Part shown: positions 51,343 to 61,720 of the stretch, in pieces | Layout: the number at the start of each line of letters is the position of its first letter | How positions within the stretch are numbered: the first letter of the stretch is position 1 | NCBI GenBank assembly: GCA_016789955.1 | Contig: JAEUPB010000074.1 | Location: forward strand, 38,098 to 102,097 | Origin: Rubrivivax sp. | GTDB lineage: Bacteria; Pseudomonadota; Gammaproteobacteria; Burkholderiales; Burkholderiaceae_C | Direction of reading: 5' to 3' | Length of the DNA stretch: 64,000 nt | Translations under genes and position numbers: made by a program | The notes under the pieces: generated by a model | What the model saw: the letters and a program-made list of their open reading frames with translations, nothing else | Database searches by the model: none | Told to the model about the DNA's origin: nothing

Positions 51343-53754
51343 TCACGTCCGCAGCCGGCCGCCGAGCTGCTGCGCCACGCGTTGCACCGCGGCAGCCACC
51401 GTGGTCTCGATGCGCTCGTCGGTCAGCGTCGCGGCGCTGTCGAGCAATTCGAGCCGCACGGCCATGCTGCGCTCGCCCGCGGCGAAGCCCGCCATTTCCC
51501 GGGATGGACGGTACACGTCGAACAGCACCGCACCGCGGATCAGCCCCGAGGCATCGTCGCACAGGCACCGCAGCAGCGCGTCGTGGGTCACGCGTTCGCC
51601 GACGATGATCGCCACGTCGCGCTCGGCCAGCTGCTGGCGCGGCAGCGCCTCGAACGTCGGCACCGGCGCGCCGAGCGCGGCATCGAGCTCCAGCTCGAAC
51701 AGCATCGCCGGGTGCGGCAACTCATAGGCCTGCCGCCAGCGCGGATGCAGCTCGCCGATGTGACCGATGCATCGATCGCCGAGCATCACCGCCGCACAGC
51801 GGCCTGGATGCATCGCCGGGTGCGCGGCCGCCTCGAAGCGCGGCTGCGCGGGCGCCAGCAGCGCCTGCACGTCGCCCTTGACGTCGTAGAAGTCCACCGC
51901 CCGTGCAGGCGTGCCCCACTGCGAAGAGTCGGCCGGGCCGTAGGCGATGCCGCCGATGCGCATCGGCTGCCGCAGGCCCGCCACGCTGCGCTCGCCGTCC
52001 ACCGCGGCAGCGTCCCGCATGAACACGCGCCCGACCTCGAACAGCCGCACGCGATCGGCGCGGCGCGCGAGGTTGCGCTTGAGCGCATCGACGAGGCTGC
52101 CCACGAGGCTCGACCGCATCACCGCCAGCGGCGCCGCGATCGGATTCAGCACGCGGATCGGGTCGGCGTTGCCGGCCAGCTCGTGCTCCCAGCGCTCCTC
52201 GACGAAGCTGAAGGTGATGATCTCCTGATAGTCCAGGTCCGCGAGCCGATGCCGCAGCGCATAGGGGCCGCGCCGCTGCTCGCGGCGCATGCGCGCCGTG
52301 ACCGGCGCCTCGGGCGGCGTGTCGGGCAGGCGGTCGTAGCCGACGACGCGGATCACCTCCTCGATCAGGTCCTCCTCGATCGTCAGGTCAAAGCGCCAGC
52401 TCGGCGGCGTCACGTGCAGCACGCCGTCGCCTTCGGTGCACGGCAGGCCCAGGCGCCGAAACACGTCGACGCATTGCGCCTGCGTCACCGGCAGGCCGAT
52501 CACCTTCGATGCGCGCGCGACGCGCAGCGTGACCGGCTTGCGCTCGGGCAACCGCGTCACCTGGTCGTCCATCGGGCCGGCCTCGCCGCCGCAGATCTGC
52601 TGGATCAAGGCGGTGATGCGCTCGATGTGTTCGACCGTCAGCGCCGGGTCGACTCCGCGCTCGAAGCGATGGCCGGCGTCGGTGGAGAACGCGTAGCGGC
52701 GCGAGCGCCCGGCCACTGCATCCGGCCACCAGAACGCGGCCTCGACGTAGACGTTGCGCGTGTCGTCAGACACGGCCGTGGCCTGCCCGCCCATGATGCC
52801 GGCCAGCGACTCGACGGCCTGCGCGTCGGCGATCACGCCGACCTGCTCGTCCAGCTCGATGGTGTTGCCGTTCAGCAGCTCCAGCGTCTCGCCCTTCGCG
52901 GCCCAGCGCACGACGAGCTTCTCGTGGATCTTGTCGAGGTCGAAGATGTGCGACGGGCGACCGTACTCGAACATCACGTAGTTCGAGATGTCCACGAGCG
53001 CGGTGACGCTGCGCTGGCCGCAGCGCGCCAGCCGGTCGACCATCCACGACGGCGTCTTCGCGGTCGTGTCGACGCCGCGCACGATGCGCCCCGAGAAGCG
53101 CCCGCACAGCTCGGCGGCGCGGATCTCCACCGGCAGCCGCTGCTCGTGGGCCACGGCCACCGGCTCGAACGCCGGCGTCTTCAGGGGCACCCCGGTGAGC
53201 GCCGAGACCTCGCGCGCGACGCCGTAGACGCTGAGCACGTGCCCGAGGTTCGGCGTGAGCTTCAGCGTGAAGATCGTGTCGTCGAGCTTCAGCCACTGGC
53301 GCAGGTCGGTGCCGACCGGCGCATCGGCGGCGAGTTCGAGCAGACCGCCGTGGTCGTCGGCGATCTTCAGCTCGCGCGCCGAGCACAGCATGCCGCGGCT
53401 CTCGACGCCGCGCAGCTGGCCCACGCCGATGGCGAACGGCCGGCCGTCGTCGCCCGCCGGCAGTTGGGCACCCACGACGGCCAGCGGCGCCTTCAGGCCG
53501 ACGCGCGCATTGGGCGCGCCGCAGACGATCTGCAAGCGCTCGCGGCCGGTGTCGACCTGGCACACGCGCAGCCGATCGGCCGAGGGATGCGGCACGGCCT
53601 CGACGATCTCGGCCACGACGACGCCGGAGAACGGCGGCGCCACCGGGTGGAGGTCCTCGACCTCCATGCCCGACAGCGTCAGCAGGTCGGCCAGTTCGCG
53701 CGTCGACAGCGGGGGGTCGCAGAACTCGCGCAACCAGGATTCGGGGAATTGCAT
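51343..53754 (-). CDS. pheT: Phenylalanyl-tRNA synthetase beta subunit
   Basis: 803 residues, full length. An N-terminal tRNA-binding OB domain ([27 protein letters not shown]), the B3/B4 editing region, B5 domains and the catalytic-like core are followed by the ferredoxin-like anticodon-binding domain ([26 protein letters not shown]). It forms the alpha2-beta2 enzyme with PheS and hydrolyses mischarged Tyr-tRNAPhe. It lies 22 bp after pheS, and ihfA starts 19 bp further on. Confidence 0.97.
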   Translation of the reverse strand: MQFPESWLREFCDPPLSTRELADLLTLSGMEVEDLHPVAPPFSGVVVAEIVEAVPHPSADRLRVCQVDTGRERLQIVCGAPNARVGLKAPLAVVGAQLPAGDDGRPFAIGVGQLRGVESRGMLCSARELKIADDHGGLLELAADAPVGTDLRQWLKLDDTIFTLKLTPNLGHVLSVYGVAREVSALTGVPLKTPAFEPVAVAHEQRLPVEIRAAELCGRFSGRIVRGVDTTAKTPSWMVDRLARCGQRSVTALVDISNYVMFEYGRPSHIFDLDKIHEKLVVRWAAKGETLELLNGNTIELDEQVGVIADAQAVESLAGIMGGQATAVSDDTRNVYVEAAFWWPDAVAGRSRRYAFSTDAGHRFERGVDPALTVEHIERITALIQQICGGEAGPMDDQVTRLPERKPVTLRVARASKVIGLPVTQAQCVDVFRRLGLPCTEGDGVLHVTPPSWRFDLTIEEDLIEEVIRVVGYDRLPDTPPEAPVTARMRREQRRGPYALRHRLADLDYQEIITFSFVEERWEHELAGNADPIRVLNPIAAPLAVMRSSLVGSLVDALKRNLARRADRVRLFEVGRVFMRDAAAVDGERSVAGLRQPMRIGGIAYGPADSSQWGTPARAVDFYDVKGDVQALLAPAQPRFEAAAHPAMHPGRCAAVMLGDRCIGHIGELHPRWRQAYELPHPAMLFELELDAALGAPVPTFEALPRQQLAERDVAIIVGERVTHDALLRCLCDDASGLIRGAVLFDVYRPSREMAGFAAGERSMAVRLELLDSAATLTDERIETTVAAAVQRVAQQLGGRLRT

Positions 53755-53776
53755 GGTTCGTCCGGGAGAGGGCGGT

Positions 53777-54832
53777 TCAGCGGAACTGGGTCAGGAAGCG
53801 CAGGTCGCTCTCGAAGAACAGGCGCAGGTCGTCGACGCCGTATCGCAGCATCGTGAGCCGGTCAGGCCCCATCCCGAAGGCGAAGCCGATGTAGCGCTCG
53901 GGATCCAGCCCGAAGTTGCGCACGACGTTCGGATGCACCTGGCCCGAGCCGGCCACCTCAAGCCAGCGCCCCTTGTTCGGGCCGCTCGCGAACGCGATGT
54001 CGATCTCGGCCGACGGCTCGGTGAACGGGAAGTACGAGGGGCGGAAGCGCACGTCCAGCGCATCGGTCTCGAAGAACTGGCGCAGGAAGTCGGAGAACAC
54101 CGCCTTCAGGTCCTTGAACGCGATGTGTTCGCCGATCCACAGCCCTTCGCACTGGTGGAACATCGGCGAGTGCGTGGCGTCGCTGTCGACGCGGTAGGTG
54201 CGCCCGGGCGCGATGACGCGGATCTCGGGGATCGGGCGCCCCTGCGCCAGCGCCTCGGCGTGCCGCGCAGCGTGTGAGCGCGCGTAGCGCACCTGCATCG
54301 GGCTGGTGTGGGGGCGCAGATTCAGCCATCGACCCTCGGCATCCTTCAGGTCCACGTAGAAGGTGTCCTGCATCGACCGAGCCGGATGGTTCTCCGGGTT
54401 GTTCAGCGCGGTGAAGCTCATCCAGTCGGTCTCGATCTCGGGGCCGTCGGCGACGTCGAAGCCCATCGAGCCGAAGATCGCCTCGATGCGCTCCATCGTG
54501 CGCGAGACGGGATGCAGGCCGCCGGTGCCGCGATGCCGGCCGGGCAGCGTGACGTCCAGTGCCTCGGCGCGCAGTTGCGCGTCGAGCTCCTGCGCGGCCA
54601 GCGCGTCGCGGCGCGCCTGCAGCGCGGCCTCCACCTGCTGCTTGGCGCGGTTGATCTCGGCGCCGCGCGCCTTCTTCTCCTCGGGCGGCAACTGTGCCAG
54701 GCCCTTGAGCAGCTCCGTCACGCGGCCGCTCTTGCCCAGGAAGCGCGCCTTGGCGTTCTCCAGTTCGGCCGGGTTGGGCGCCTCGGCGAACGAGGCCGCC
54801 GCGGCGTGCACGAGCGTGTCGAGATCGGTCAT
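53777..54832 (-). CDS. pheS: Phenylalanyl-tRNA synthetase alpha subunit
   Basis: 351 residues from the ATG at 54832. An N-terminal coiled coil (about 10-100) is followed by the class II catalytic core: motif 1 ([19 protein letters not shown]), motif 2 ([29 protein letters not shown]), and motif 3 ([24 protein letters not shown]). It activates phenylalanine. A hairpin with T-run precedes it (54845-54877), so part of its transcription may be controlled by attenuation between rplT and pheS. No Phe-rich leader peptide was found there. Confidence 0.97.
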   Translation of the reverse strand: MTDLDTLVHAAAASFAEAPNPAELENAKARFLGKSGRVTELLKGLAQLPPEEKKARGAEINRAKQQVEAALQARRDALAAQELDAQLRAEALDVTLPGRHRGTGGLHPVSRTMERIEAIFGSMGFDVADGPEIETDWMSFTALNNPENHPARSMQDTFYVDLKDAEGRWLNLRPHTSPMQVRYARSHAARHAEALAQGRPIPEIRVIAPGRTYRVDSDATHSPMFHQCEGLWIGEHIAFKDLKAVFSDFLRQFFETDALDVRFRPSYFPFTEPSAEIDIAFASGPNKGRWLEVAGSGQVHPNVVRNFGLDPERYIGFAFGMGPDRLTMLRYGVDDLRLFFESDLRFLTQFR

Positions 54833-54844
54833 GAATGCTTCGGA

Positions 54845-54877
54845 CAAAGAAAAAGGCCGCCCCGAGGTGACGGCCTT
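54845..54877 (-). terminator. Terminator/attenuator between rplT and pheS
   Basis: On the minus strand AAGGCCG (54877-54871) pairs with CGGCCTT (54859-54853) and is followed by TTTCTTTG. An 8-bp GCCGGCGC/GCGCCGGC hairpin lies just upstream near the rplT stop. It should reduce read-through into pheST. Confidence 0.7.
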
Positions 54878-54924
54878 CGTGAGACTCGATGCGTGCCGGC
54901 GCACCGGGCGCCGGCAGAGTCACA

Positions 54925-55281
54925 TCAAGCGAGCTGGGCCTTCACCTTGGCGACGATGCTGCCAAAAGCAGCCGGATCGTTGACGGCCATGTCGGCCAGC
55001 ACCTTGCGGTCGATCTCGATCTGCGCCTTCTTCAGGCCGGCCATGAACTTGCTGTAGGTGACGCCGAGTTCGCGCGACGCCGCGTTGATGCGGGCGATCC
55101 AGAGCTGGCGGAACACCCGCTTGCGGGTGCGGCGATCGCGGTAGGCGTACTGCCCCGCCTTCATCACCGCCTGCTTGGCGATGCGGAAGACGTTCTTGCG
55201 GCGGCCGCGGAAGCCCTTGGCGAGGGCGAGGATCTTCTTGTGGCGGGCGTGTGCGGTGACACCGCGCTTGACGCGAGGCAT
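54925..55281 (-). CDS. rplT: Ribosomal protein L20
   Basis: 118 residues, standard length. The very basic N-terminus ([39 protein letters not shown]) and the globular C-terminus ([37 protein letters not shown]) are canonical. It is an early 23S rRNA assembly protein and, in enteric bacteria, represses its own operon. The order infC-rpmI-rplT-pheST is conserved. Confidence 0.98.
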   Translation of the reverse strand: MPRVKRGVTAHARHKKILALAKGFRGRRKNVFRIAKQAVMKAGQYAYRDRRTRKRVFRQLWIARINAASRELGVTYSKFMAGLKKAQIEIDRKVLADMAVNDPAAFGSIVAKVKAQLA

Positions 55282-55296
55282 GGGCGGCTCCCCCGA

Positions 55297-55500
55297 TTAC
55301 AGGCCGGCGAATGGCAGCATCGCCGCCATGTGGCCCATGTTGGTCTCGTGCACGTTGGCCGCACCGCGCAGGTGGCGCTTGCGGGTGGTGCTCTTCTTCG
55401 TGAGGATGTGGCGCTTGAACGCCTGACCGCGCTTGACGGTACCCCCCGGGCGGACGCGGAAGCGCTTCTTCGCTCCGCTCTTGGTCTTCATCTTGGGCAT
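55297..55500 (-). CDS. rpmI: Ribosomal protein L35
   Basis: 67 residues: [20 protein letters not shown], then [24 protein letters not shown] and a short hydrophobic tail. It is a small basic large-subunit protein. It lies between infC and rplT with 15 bp to rplT. The 106 bp between infC and rpmI hold no gene; structures there may serve translational control but none was clear. Confidence 0.97.
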   Translation of the reverse strand: MPKMKTKSGAKKRFRVRPGGTVKRGQAFKRHILTKKSTTRKRHLRGAANVHETNMGHMAAMLPFAGL

Positions 55501-55606
55501 CTGTAGCCACTCCTTCTAGGTTGCCTGCACGGGCGACCCCGGGTCCGGGGTGCTTGACGGCCTGTACCGGCTTCTTTGAAACCTGCTCTTCGAACCTGCC
55601 GGCGCC

Positions 55607-56155
55607 CTACTTCCGCTTGGGCGCCAGCACCATCACCATCTGCCGACCTTCGAGCTTGGGCATGTGCTCGACGACGGCCACGTCGGCCAGTTCATCACGG
55701 ATGCGCTCGAGCATGCGCATGCCGATGTCCTGGTGGGTGATCTCGCGGCCCCGGAACCTCAGCGTCACCTTGCCCTTGTCGCCGTCCTCGGCGATGAAGC
55801 GGCGCAGGTTGCGCATCTTGATGTTGTAGTCACCGTCGTCCGTGCCCGGACGGAACTTGACTTCCTTGACCTCGATGATCTTCTGCTTGGACTTGGCTTC
55901 CGCCGCCTTCTTCTGCTCCTGGTACTTGAACTTGCCGTAGTCCATCAGCCGGCATACCGGGGGATCCGCGGTGGCGGCGATCTCGACGAGATCGACGTCC
56001 AGTTCGCCCGCCATGCGCAACGCATCCATGATGCTGACGATGCCCAAGGGCTCGTTGTCGGGGTTCATCAGGCGCACCTGCGGGGCCATGATCTCCCGGT
56101 TCAGCCGGTGCTTGCGTTCCGCATTCGGCGTGCGGCGGTCCATGAAGGTAGCGAT
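55607..56155 (-). CDS. infC: Translation initiation factor IF-3, probable ATC start
   Basis: 182 residues if started at ATC (56155-56153), 178 if at the ATG 56143. AAGGAG lies 8 bases before the ATC but 20 before the ATG, so ATC is favoured. Rare start codons in infC are the known basis of autocontrol by IF-3. The protein is canonical: [48 protein letters not shown] and the C-terminal [21 protein letters not shown]. It binds 30S and monitors the start codon. thrS is 78 bp upstream. Confidence 0.95.
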   Translation of the reverse strand: MATFMDRRTPNAERKHRLNREIMAPQVRLMNPDNEPLGIVSIMDALRMAGELDVDLVEIAATADPPVCRLMDYGKFKYQEQKKAAEAKSKQKIIEVKEVKFRPGTDDGDYNIKMRNLRRFIAEDGDKGKVTLRFRGREITHQDIGMRMLERIRDELADVAVVEHMPKLEGRQMVMVLAPKRK

Positions 56156-56233
56156 GGTGGCAACTCCTTGCGGCAACCCGAAGGCAACACGGGTGCTCGA
56201 TATCCGGACGAAGTGAGCGTCGGGAGGGTTCCG

Positions 56234-58141
56234 TCAGACCTTGCGGGAGACGTCGTCCATGAGCTTCGCGGTGAAGTCCTGGAGCGCCATCACGCCGAGA
56301 TCCTGGTTTCCCCGGGCGCGCACGGCAACGGCCCCGTTTGCCTTCTCCTTGTCGCCCACGACGAGGATGTACGGGACCTTTTGCATCGAATGCTCGCGGA
56401 TTTTATAACCAATCTTGTCGGCGCGCAGGTCCGCCTGAGCCCTAACGCCTTGTTTTTGCAGCGTTTTCACCACCCCATTTGCGTAGTCGGCGGTGTTTTC
56501 GCTGATGCAGGCCACCACCACCTGCACCGGCGCCAGCCATGCGGGCAGCGCCCCGGCGTGCTGCTCGATCAGGATGCCGATGAATCGCTCGAGGCTGCCG
56601 ACGATGGCCCGGTGCAGCATCACCGGGTGCGCGCGGCCGCTCGTCTCGGTGACGTACTCGCCGCCCAGCCGCTCGGCCGTGTTGAAGTCGACCTGCATCG
56701 TGCCGCACTGCCATTCGCGGCCGATGGCGTCCTTCAGCGTGTACTCGATCTTCGGGCCGTAGAACGCGCCGTCGGCGGGCGACACGACGAACTCGCAGCC
56801 CGAGCGCCGCAGCGACTCCATCAGCGCGTGTTCGGACTTGTCCCACAGCGCGTCGGAGCCCACGCGCTTCTCGGGCCGCGTGGCCACCTTGTAGATGATC
56901 TCGGTGAAGCCGAAGTCGCGGTAGACCTTCTGCAGCAGCTCCGTGTAGGCCACGCACTCGTCGAGGATCTGGTCCTCCAGGCAGAAGATGTGCCCGTCGT
57001 CCTGCGTGAAGCCGCGCACGCGCATGATGCCGTGCAGCGCACCGCTGGGCTCGTTGCGGTGGCACTGCCCGAACTCGCCGTAGCGCAGCGGCAGGTCGCG
57101 GTAGCTGCGCATCTGGCTCTTGAAGATGAGCACGTGACCCGGGCAGTTCATCGGCTTGAGCGCGTAGTCGCGCTTCTCCGACTCCGTGGTGAACATGTTC
57201 TCCCGGTAGTTCTGCCAGTGCCCCGTCTTCTCCCACAGGTTGCGGTCGAGGATCTGCGGGCCCTTGACCTCCAGGTAGCCGTTGTCGCGGTAGACGGCGC
57301 GCATGTACTGCTCGACCTGCTGCCAGACCGTCCAGCCCCTCGGGTGCCAGAAGACCAAGCCCGGCGCCGTCTCTTCCATGTGGAACAGGTCGAGCTCGCG
57401 GCCGAGGCGCCGATGGTCGCGCTTCTCGGCCTCCTCGAGCATCGTCAGGTACTTCTGCAGTTCGTCCTTCGTCGCCCAGGCTGTGCCGTAGACGCGCTGC
57501 AGTTGCTCATTGGCCTGGTCGCCGCGCCAGTAGGCACCGGCAACCTTCATCAGCTTGAAGTGCTTGAGGCGCCCCGTGCTGGGCACGTGGGGGCCGCGGC
57601 AAAGGTCCTCGAAGCCGCCCTCGCGATACAGGCTCACGTCCTCGCCTGCAGGGATGCTGCCGATGATCTCGGCCTTGTAGTGCTCGCCCAGGCCCTTGAA
57701 GTAGGCCACGGCCTCGTCGCGAGGCAGCACGCGGCGCACCACCGGCTCGTTCTTCGCGGCCAGCTCCGTCATGCGCTGCTCGATGGCCGCGAGGTCCTCG
57801 GGCGTGAACGGGCGCTTGTAGGCGAAGTCGTAGTAGAAGCCGTTGTCGACGACCGGGCCGATCGTCACCTGCGCTTCGGGGAACAGCTCCTTGACGGCAT
57901 AGGCCAGCAGGTGCGCCGTCGAGTGCCGGATGATCTCCAGGCCGTCGGGTTCCTTCTCCGTGACGATGGCCAGTTGCGCGTCGGCCTCCAGCCGGTGCGA
58001 GAGGTCGACCAGGCGGCCGTCGACACGTGCGGCCAGCGCCTGCTTCGCCAGGCCAGGGCCGATCGAGGCGGCGACATCGGCGGCCGTCAGCGGGCCGGGG
58101 TACTCACGCCGGGAACCATCCGGCAACGTGATCGAGATCAT
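56234..58141 (-). CDS. thrS: Threonyl-tRNA synthetase
   Basis: 635 residues from the ATG at 58141 (GGAG upstream). Domain order is TGS (residues ~1-60, [20 protein letters not shown]), editing domain with the metal motif [13 protein letters not shown], class II core with zinc ligands ([28 protein letters not shown]) and an anticodon-binding C-terminus. It charges tRNAThr and edits Ser. Upstream lie a threonine-codon leader peptide and attenuator-like hairpins, so expression is probably tuned by threonyl-tRNA supply. It heads the thrS-infC-rpmI-rplT-pheST block. Confidence 0.97.
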   Translation of the reverse strand: MISITLPDGSRREYPGPLTAADVAASIGPGLAKQALAARVDGRLVDLSHRLEADAQLAIVTEKEPDGLEIIRHSTAHLLAYAVKELFPEAQVTIGPVVDNGFYYDFAYKRPFTPEDLAAIEQRMTELAAKNEPVVRRVLPRDEAVAYFKGLGEHYKAEIIGSIPAGEDVSLYREGGFEDLCRGPHVPSTGRLKHFKLMKVAGAYWRGDQANEQLQRVYGTAWATKDELQKYLTMLEEAEKRDHRRLGRELDLFHMEETAPGLVFWHPRGWTVWQQVEQYMRAVYRDNGYLEVKGPQILDRNLWEKTGHWQNYRENMFTTESEKRDYALKPMNCPGHVLIFKSQMRSYRDLPLRYGEFGQCHRNEPSGALHGIMRVRGFTQDDGHIFCLEDQILDECVAYTELLQKVYRDFGFTEIIYKVATRPEKRVGSDALWDKSEHALMESLRRSGCEFVVSPADGAFYGPKIEYTLKDAIGREWQCGTMQVDFNTAERLGGEYVTETSGRAHPVMLHRAIVGSLERFIGILIEQHAGALPAWLAPVQVVVACISENTADYANGVVKTLQKQGVRAQADLRADKIGYKIREHSMQKVPYILVVGDKEKANGAVAVRARGNQDLGVMALQDFTAKLMDDVSRKV

Positions 58142-58151
58142 GGTTTCGACT

Positions 58152-58219
58152 CCAGAAAGCAGCAAAGCGCGGGGGTGAGCCGCGCTTTGCCTGGGAAAGG
58201 TCGTGGCCGCGCGGCCTCA
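58152..58219 (-). promoter_or_regulatory. Candidate thrS attenuator (antiterminator and terminator arms)
   Basis: Terminator: GCAAAGCGCG (58190-58181) pairs perfectly with CGCGCTTTGC (58171-58162), followed by TGCTTTCT before the thrS start. Antiterminator: TGAGGCCGCGC (58219-58209), which begins at the leader stop codon, can pair with GCGCGGCTCA (58185-58176) with one bulge, using the 5' arm of the terminator. The two helices exclude each other. A ribosome finishing the leader would cover the first arm and permit termination. One stalled at threonine codons would leave it free. This is inferred from sequence alone. Confidence 0.65.
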
Positions 58220-58270
58220 GCTCGGGGAGGTGTCTCCGAAGAAGCGCGTAGTCCGCGGTGTCATAACCAT
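58217..58270 (-). CDS. Threonine-codon leader peptide of thrS
   Basis: A 17-residue open frame, MVMTPRTTRFFGDTSPS, with a purine-rich GGAAAGG upstream. Four of 17 residues are Thr, encoded by ACA, ACT, ACG and ACC, so every threonine codon is sampled. ACA and ACT are rare in such a GC-rich genome. The stop codon lies at the first antiterminator arm. A leader of this composition just upstream of thrS fits stalling-based sensing of charged tRNAThr. It is too short for any other evidence. Confidence 0.62.
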   Translation of the reverse strand: MVMTPRTTRFFGDTSPS

Positions 58271-58314
58271 CGTGCCTTTCCCGTTCCTTGTCTGGTGAAT
58301 CTTGCGAGGACGCG

Positions 58315-58320
58315 ATTCTA
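58315..58320 (-). promoter_or_regulatory. -10-like element upstream of the thrS leader
   Basis: TAGAAT on the minus strand, overlapping the end of the patatin gene, 45 bases before the leader start. The -35 region is poor, so this is a tentative promoter. Confidence 0.4.
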
Positions 58321-59394
58321 CGGCAGCGGCAACGCCTCGACGGGTCGCCCGCCCGTGACCAGTTCGGCGAACTCGTCGGCCAGCCGCTGGCTCTCCTCCA
58401 GCGCGCGCTTCCACGCCCGTGCCCGCGCTGGTGCATCGTCGCCGTAGGCCTTCACGTCGTTGCGGTCGGGCAGCTTGCGGCCCGGAAGCGTGCGCACCCA
58501 GTCCGGGTGCGGCGACAGCACCACCACGTTGTCCAGCTTCGCACTGGAGCGGTGCCGGCGCTTCAGGCCCTTGTCCAGCCAGCCCGGCACGATGGCCGGC
58601 TGGAAGTGCGGGTACAGCACGAGGCCGCCCCCCGAGAGGGCCGCGTAGTCCAGGTGCAGGTGGTAGTCGGTGATGCCGCCGTCCCAGTAAGCCCCTCTGG
58701 GCGCACCGGGGATGTCGTGCACGGCATCCAGCCAGAACGGGATCGAGCAGCTCGCCAGCACGGCGGGCACGAGGTTCTCGACGGTCAGCTCGGCGACGTG
58801 GCTGCGGTAGTCGTCCAGCGGCACGGGCATCGGCTCGCGTGGGTCGCTGAACACCACGCGCTCGAGCCAGCCGCCCAGGGCCCGGCGGCTGGCCGCGTTG
58901 ACGAGGAAGGCGCCGAGGTAGCCCAGCGGCGTGCGCAACCGCCCCTGGCGGCCGAGCAGGTGCCGGCCGCGACTGGTGAACACGTGCAGCCGCCGCGTGG
59001 GGTGCGCGAGAACCTCGGACGCGTGCGCACCGACGCGCCGGCCCAGGGTGTCGCCGAACACCTGCGTCACGTGCGCCGCGGTCGGCGCCTTGCCCGGCGC
59101 GTGGTCGTAGCGCTGGGCGACGTAGTCCTCGCCGAGCTCGGCCAGCGCCGCGTCGGCATCGGCCCGGCAGGCACAGGCCATGCGCCACGCCCCGATCGAT
59201 GCACCGACCAGATGCAGGGTGTGCGGGCTGTCGCGCAGCCAGTGCCCGAACAGATACCGGTCCAGCGGGATCAGTGCGAGTCCCTTCGGCCCTCCGGCGG
59301 CCGCCGGGATGACCCGCACATCGGCCGGTGCGAGCCCGCGCTCGCGCAGGTGGGCCCGCGCGCGCGGGCCGGCGTGCACGGCCAGCGCCCGCAT
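58318..59394 (-). CDS. Patatin-like phospholipase
   Basis: 358 residues. The patatin dyad is visible: oxyanion glycines in PAAAGGPKGLALI, the nucleophile elbow LVGASIGAWRMA (GASIG), and the aspartate in AYWDGGITDYH. It is a serine hydrolase acting on lipid acyl esters, cytoplasmic by lack of a signal peptide. It lies between tex (5 bp upstream) and the thrS leader. The region between its stop and thrS is the leader described separately. Confidence 0.87.
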   Translation of the reverse strand: MRALAVHAGPRARAHLRERGLAPADVRVIPAAAGGPKGLALIPLDRYLFGHWLRDSPHTLHLVGASIGAWRMACACRADADAALAELGEDYVAQRYDHAPGKAPTAAHVTQVFGDTLGRRVGAHASEVLAHPTRRLHVFTSRGRHLLGRQGRLRTPLGYLGAFLVNAASRRALGGWLERVVFSDPREPMPVPLDDYRSHVAELTVENLVPAVLASCSIPFWLDAVHDIPGAPRGAYWDGGITDYHLHLDYAALSGGGLVLYPHFQPAIVPGWLDKGLKRRHRSSAKLDNVVVLSPHPDWVRTLPGRKLPDRNDVKAYGDDAPARARAWKRALEESQRLADEFAELVTGGRPVEALPLP

Positions 59395-59399
59395 GGCCC

Positions 59400-61712
59400 T
59401 CAGCGCCCCTGGAGCTTGGCGAACGCCGCCGCCATCGCACTCTCCACCGGTGCGGCCGGCTGCACGCGCTCCTGCCGGCCGGCCGCCTGATGGCGGTTGT
59501 CGGCCGTCGACCGTGGCGCCGCCGGCGCATCGAGCTTCATCGTCAGCGCGACGCGCTTGCGGGCGAGGTCGACCTCGAGCACGCGCACCTTCACCACTGC
59601 GCCGGTCTTCACCACCTCGCGGGCGTCGCGCACGAAGCGGTTCGCGAGTTGGCTGACGTGCACGAGGCCGTCCTGGTGCACGCCGAGGTCGACGAACGCG
59701 CCGAACTGCGCGACGTTGGTCACCGTGCCTTCGAGCACCATGCCTTCGCGCAGGTCCTTCAGGTCGGACACGCCTTCGGTGAATCGCGCGATGCGGAAGT
59801 CCGGGCGGGGGTCGCGGCCCGGCTTCTCCAGTTCGGCGAGGATGTCGCGCACGGTGATGGCGCCGAAGCGCTCGTCGGCGAACTGCTCGGGGCGCAGCGT
59901 CTTCAGCACGTCGGCCCGACCCATCAGCTCCGGCACGGCGCGGCCCGTGGCGGCGAGCATCTTCTGCACCACCGGGTAGGTCTCGGGGTGCACAGCGGTG
60001 GCGTCCAGCGGGTTGTCGCCGCCGCGGATGCGCAGGAAACCCGCCGACTGCTCGAAGGTGCGCGGCCCGAGGCCCTGCACGTCCAGCAGCTGGCGCCGGT
60101 TGGCGTAGGGCCCGTGCTCGTCGCGGCGCCGAACGATCGCCGATGCGACCCCGGTCGATAGGCCTGACACCCGCGCCAACAGCGGCGCCGAAGCCGTGTT
60201 CAGGTCCACACCGACAGCGTTCACGCAGTCCTCGACCACCGCGTCGAGCGTGCGCGCGAGGCCGCCTTGGTTCACGTCGTGCTGGTACTGCCCGACGCCG
60301 ATGCTCTTGGGGTCGATCTTGACCAGTTCGGCCAGTGGGTCCTGCAGGCGCCGGGCGATGCTGACGGCTCCGCGCAGGCTCACGTCGAGCTCGGGCAGTT
60401 CGCGGCTGGCGTACTCGCTGGCCGAGTAGACCGAAGCCCCCGCCTCGCTGACGACGACCTTCTCGATCCGCGCCTCGGGCGCCGCCCCCTTGACGCGCCG
60501 GATCAGTTCGGCCGCCAGCGCGTCGGTCTCGCGGCTGGCGGTGCCGTTGCCGATCGCGACCAGGTCCACGCGATGCGCCGCCACCAGGCGGCCGAGCGCG
60601 TGCAGCGCGCCTTCCACGTCGCGGCGCGGCTCGAACGGGTAGACCGCGGCGGTGTCCAGCACCTTGCCGGTGGCGTCGACCACGGCCACCTTCACACCCG
60701 TGCGGATGCCCGGGTCCAGGCCCATCACCACGCGCGGGCCGGCCGGCGCGGCCAGCAGCAGGTCGCGCAGGTTGTCGGCGAAGACCTTGATCGCCACCGC
60801 CTCGGCCTGCTCGCGCAGCCGCCCGAAGAGGTCACGCTCCAGGCTGAGGCTCAGCTTGACCTTCCAGGTCCACGCCACCGTCCTGCGCAGTAGTTCGTCT
60901 CCCGGCCGCGCGAGGTTCTGCCAGCCGAGGTGGTGCGCGATGCGTCCTTCGGCCAGCCCAGGTCGCCCGGGCACGATCTCCTCGTCGAGCACCAGGCGCG
61001 CATCCAGCCACTCCTGCGTGCGGCCGCGGAACACCGCCAGCGCCCGGTGCGACGGCACCTGCGCGATCGGCTCGCGGTAGTCGAAGTAGTCGCGGAACTT
61101 GGCGGCGTCGGGGAGCGTCCCGTCCTTGCCGTCGGCCAGCTTGCTCAGCAGGTGCCCGGCGCCCCACAGCCATTCGCGCAGGCTGCCGACCAGGGCCGGA
61201 TCCTCGGCCCAGCGCTCGGAGAGCAGGTCGCGCACGCCGTCGAGCACGGCGGCAGCGTCGGCGAACCCCGCTTCGGCGTTGACGAATGCGGCGGCCTCGG
61301 TCTTCGGGTCGAGCGACGGATCGGAGAACAGCCGGTCGGCCAGCAGCTCCAGTCCTGCCTCGCGGGCGATCATGCCCTTCGTGCGGCGCTTGGGCTTGAA
61401 CGGCAGGTACAGGTCCTCCAGCTCCTGCTTGGTAGGCACCGCGGCGATGCGCGCGGCCAACTCCGGCGTGAGCAAGCCCTGTTCGCCGATGCTCTTGAGC
61501 ACCACGGCGCGGCGCTCCTCGAGCTCGCGCAGGTAGGCCAGCCGCGCCTCGAGTTCGCGCAGCTGCACGTCGTCGAGGCCGTCGGTGGCTTCCTTGCGGT
61601 AGCGAGCGATGAACGGCACGGTGCTGCCGGCGTCGAGCAGTTCGACGGCCGATCGCACCTGCCCCGGCCGCACCTTCAACTCGGCGGCCAGCGTAACGAT
61701 GATCTTGTCCAA
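59400..61712 (-). CDS. Tex-family S1 RNA-binding protein
   Basis: 770 residues from a TTG at 61712, with AGGACG upstream and the conserved start DKIIVTLAAELKVRPGQVRSAVELLDAG directly after. The Tex order follows: helical N-domain (FIARYRKEATDGLDDVQLREL), YqgF-like domain (VMGLDPGIRTGVKVAVVD), HhH motifs (LLARVSGLSTGVASAIVRRRDEHGPYANRRQLLDVQGLG), and a C-terminal S1 domain (GMVLEGTVTNVAQFGAFVDLGVHQDGLVHVSQLA). It is a conserved transcription-accessory factor. recR lies 8 bp upstream. Confidence 0.93.
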   Translation of the reverse strand: MDKIIVTLAAELKVRPGQVRSAVELLDAGSTVPFIARYRKEATDGLDDVQLRELEARLAYLRELEERRAVVLKSIGEQGLLTPELAARIAAVPTKQELEDLYLPFKPKRRTKGMIAREAGLELLADRLFSDPSLDPKTEAAAFVNAEAGFADAAAVLDGVRDLLSERWAEDPALVGSLREWLWGAGHLLSKLADGKDGTLPDAAKFRDYFDYREPIAQVPSHRALAVFRGRTQEWLDARLVLDEEIVPGRPGLAEGRIAHHLGWQNLARPGDELLRRTVAWTWKVKLSLSLERDLFGRLREQAEAVAIKVFADNLRDLLLAAPAGPRVVMGLDPGIRTGVKVAVVDATGKVLDTAAVYPFEPRRDVEGALHALGRLVAAHRVDLVAIGNGTASRETDALAAELIRRVKGAAPEARIEKVVVSEAGASVYSASEYASRELPELDVSLRGAVSIARRLQDPLAELVKIDPKSIGVGQYQHDVNQGGLARTLDAVVEDCVNAVGVDLNTASAPLLARVSGLSTGVASAIVRRRDEHGPYANRRQLLDVQGLGPRTFEQSAGFLRIRGGDNPLDATAVHPETYPVVQKMLAATGRAVPELMGRADVLKTLRPEQFADERFGAITVRDILAELEKPGRDPRPDFRIARFTEGVSDLKDLREGMVLEGTVTNVAQFGAFVDLGVHQDGLVHVSQLANRFVRDAREVVKTGAVVKVRVLEVDLARKRVALTMKLDAPAAPRSTADNRHQAAGRQERVQPAAPVESAMAAAFAKLQGR

Positions 61713-61720
61713 AGGACGTC

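Noticed and set aside
58271-58317. A full sigma-70 promoter for thrS
   Set aside because: Only a -10-like TAGAAT is visible; no good -35 at the right distance, so only a tentative element is listed.
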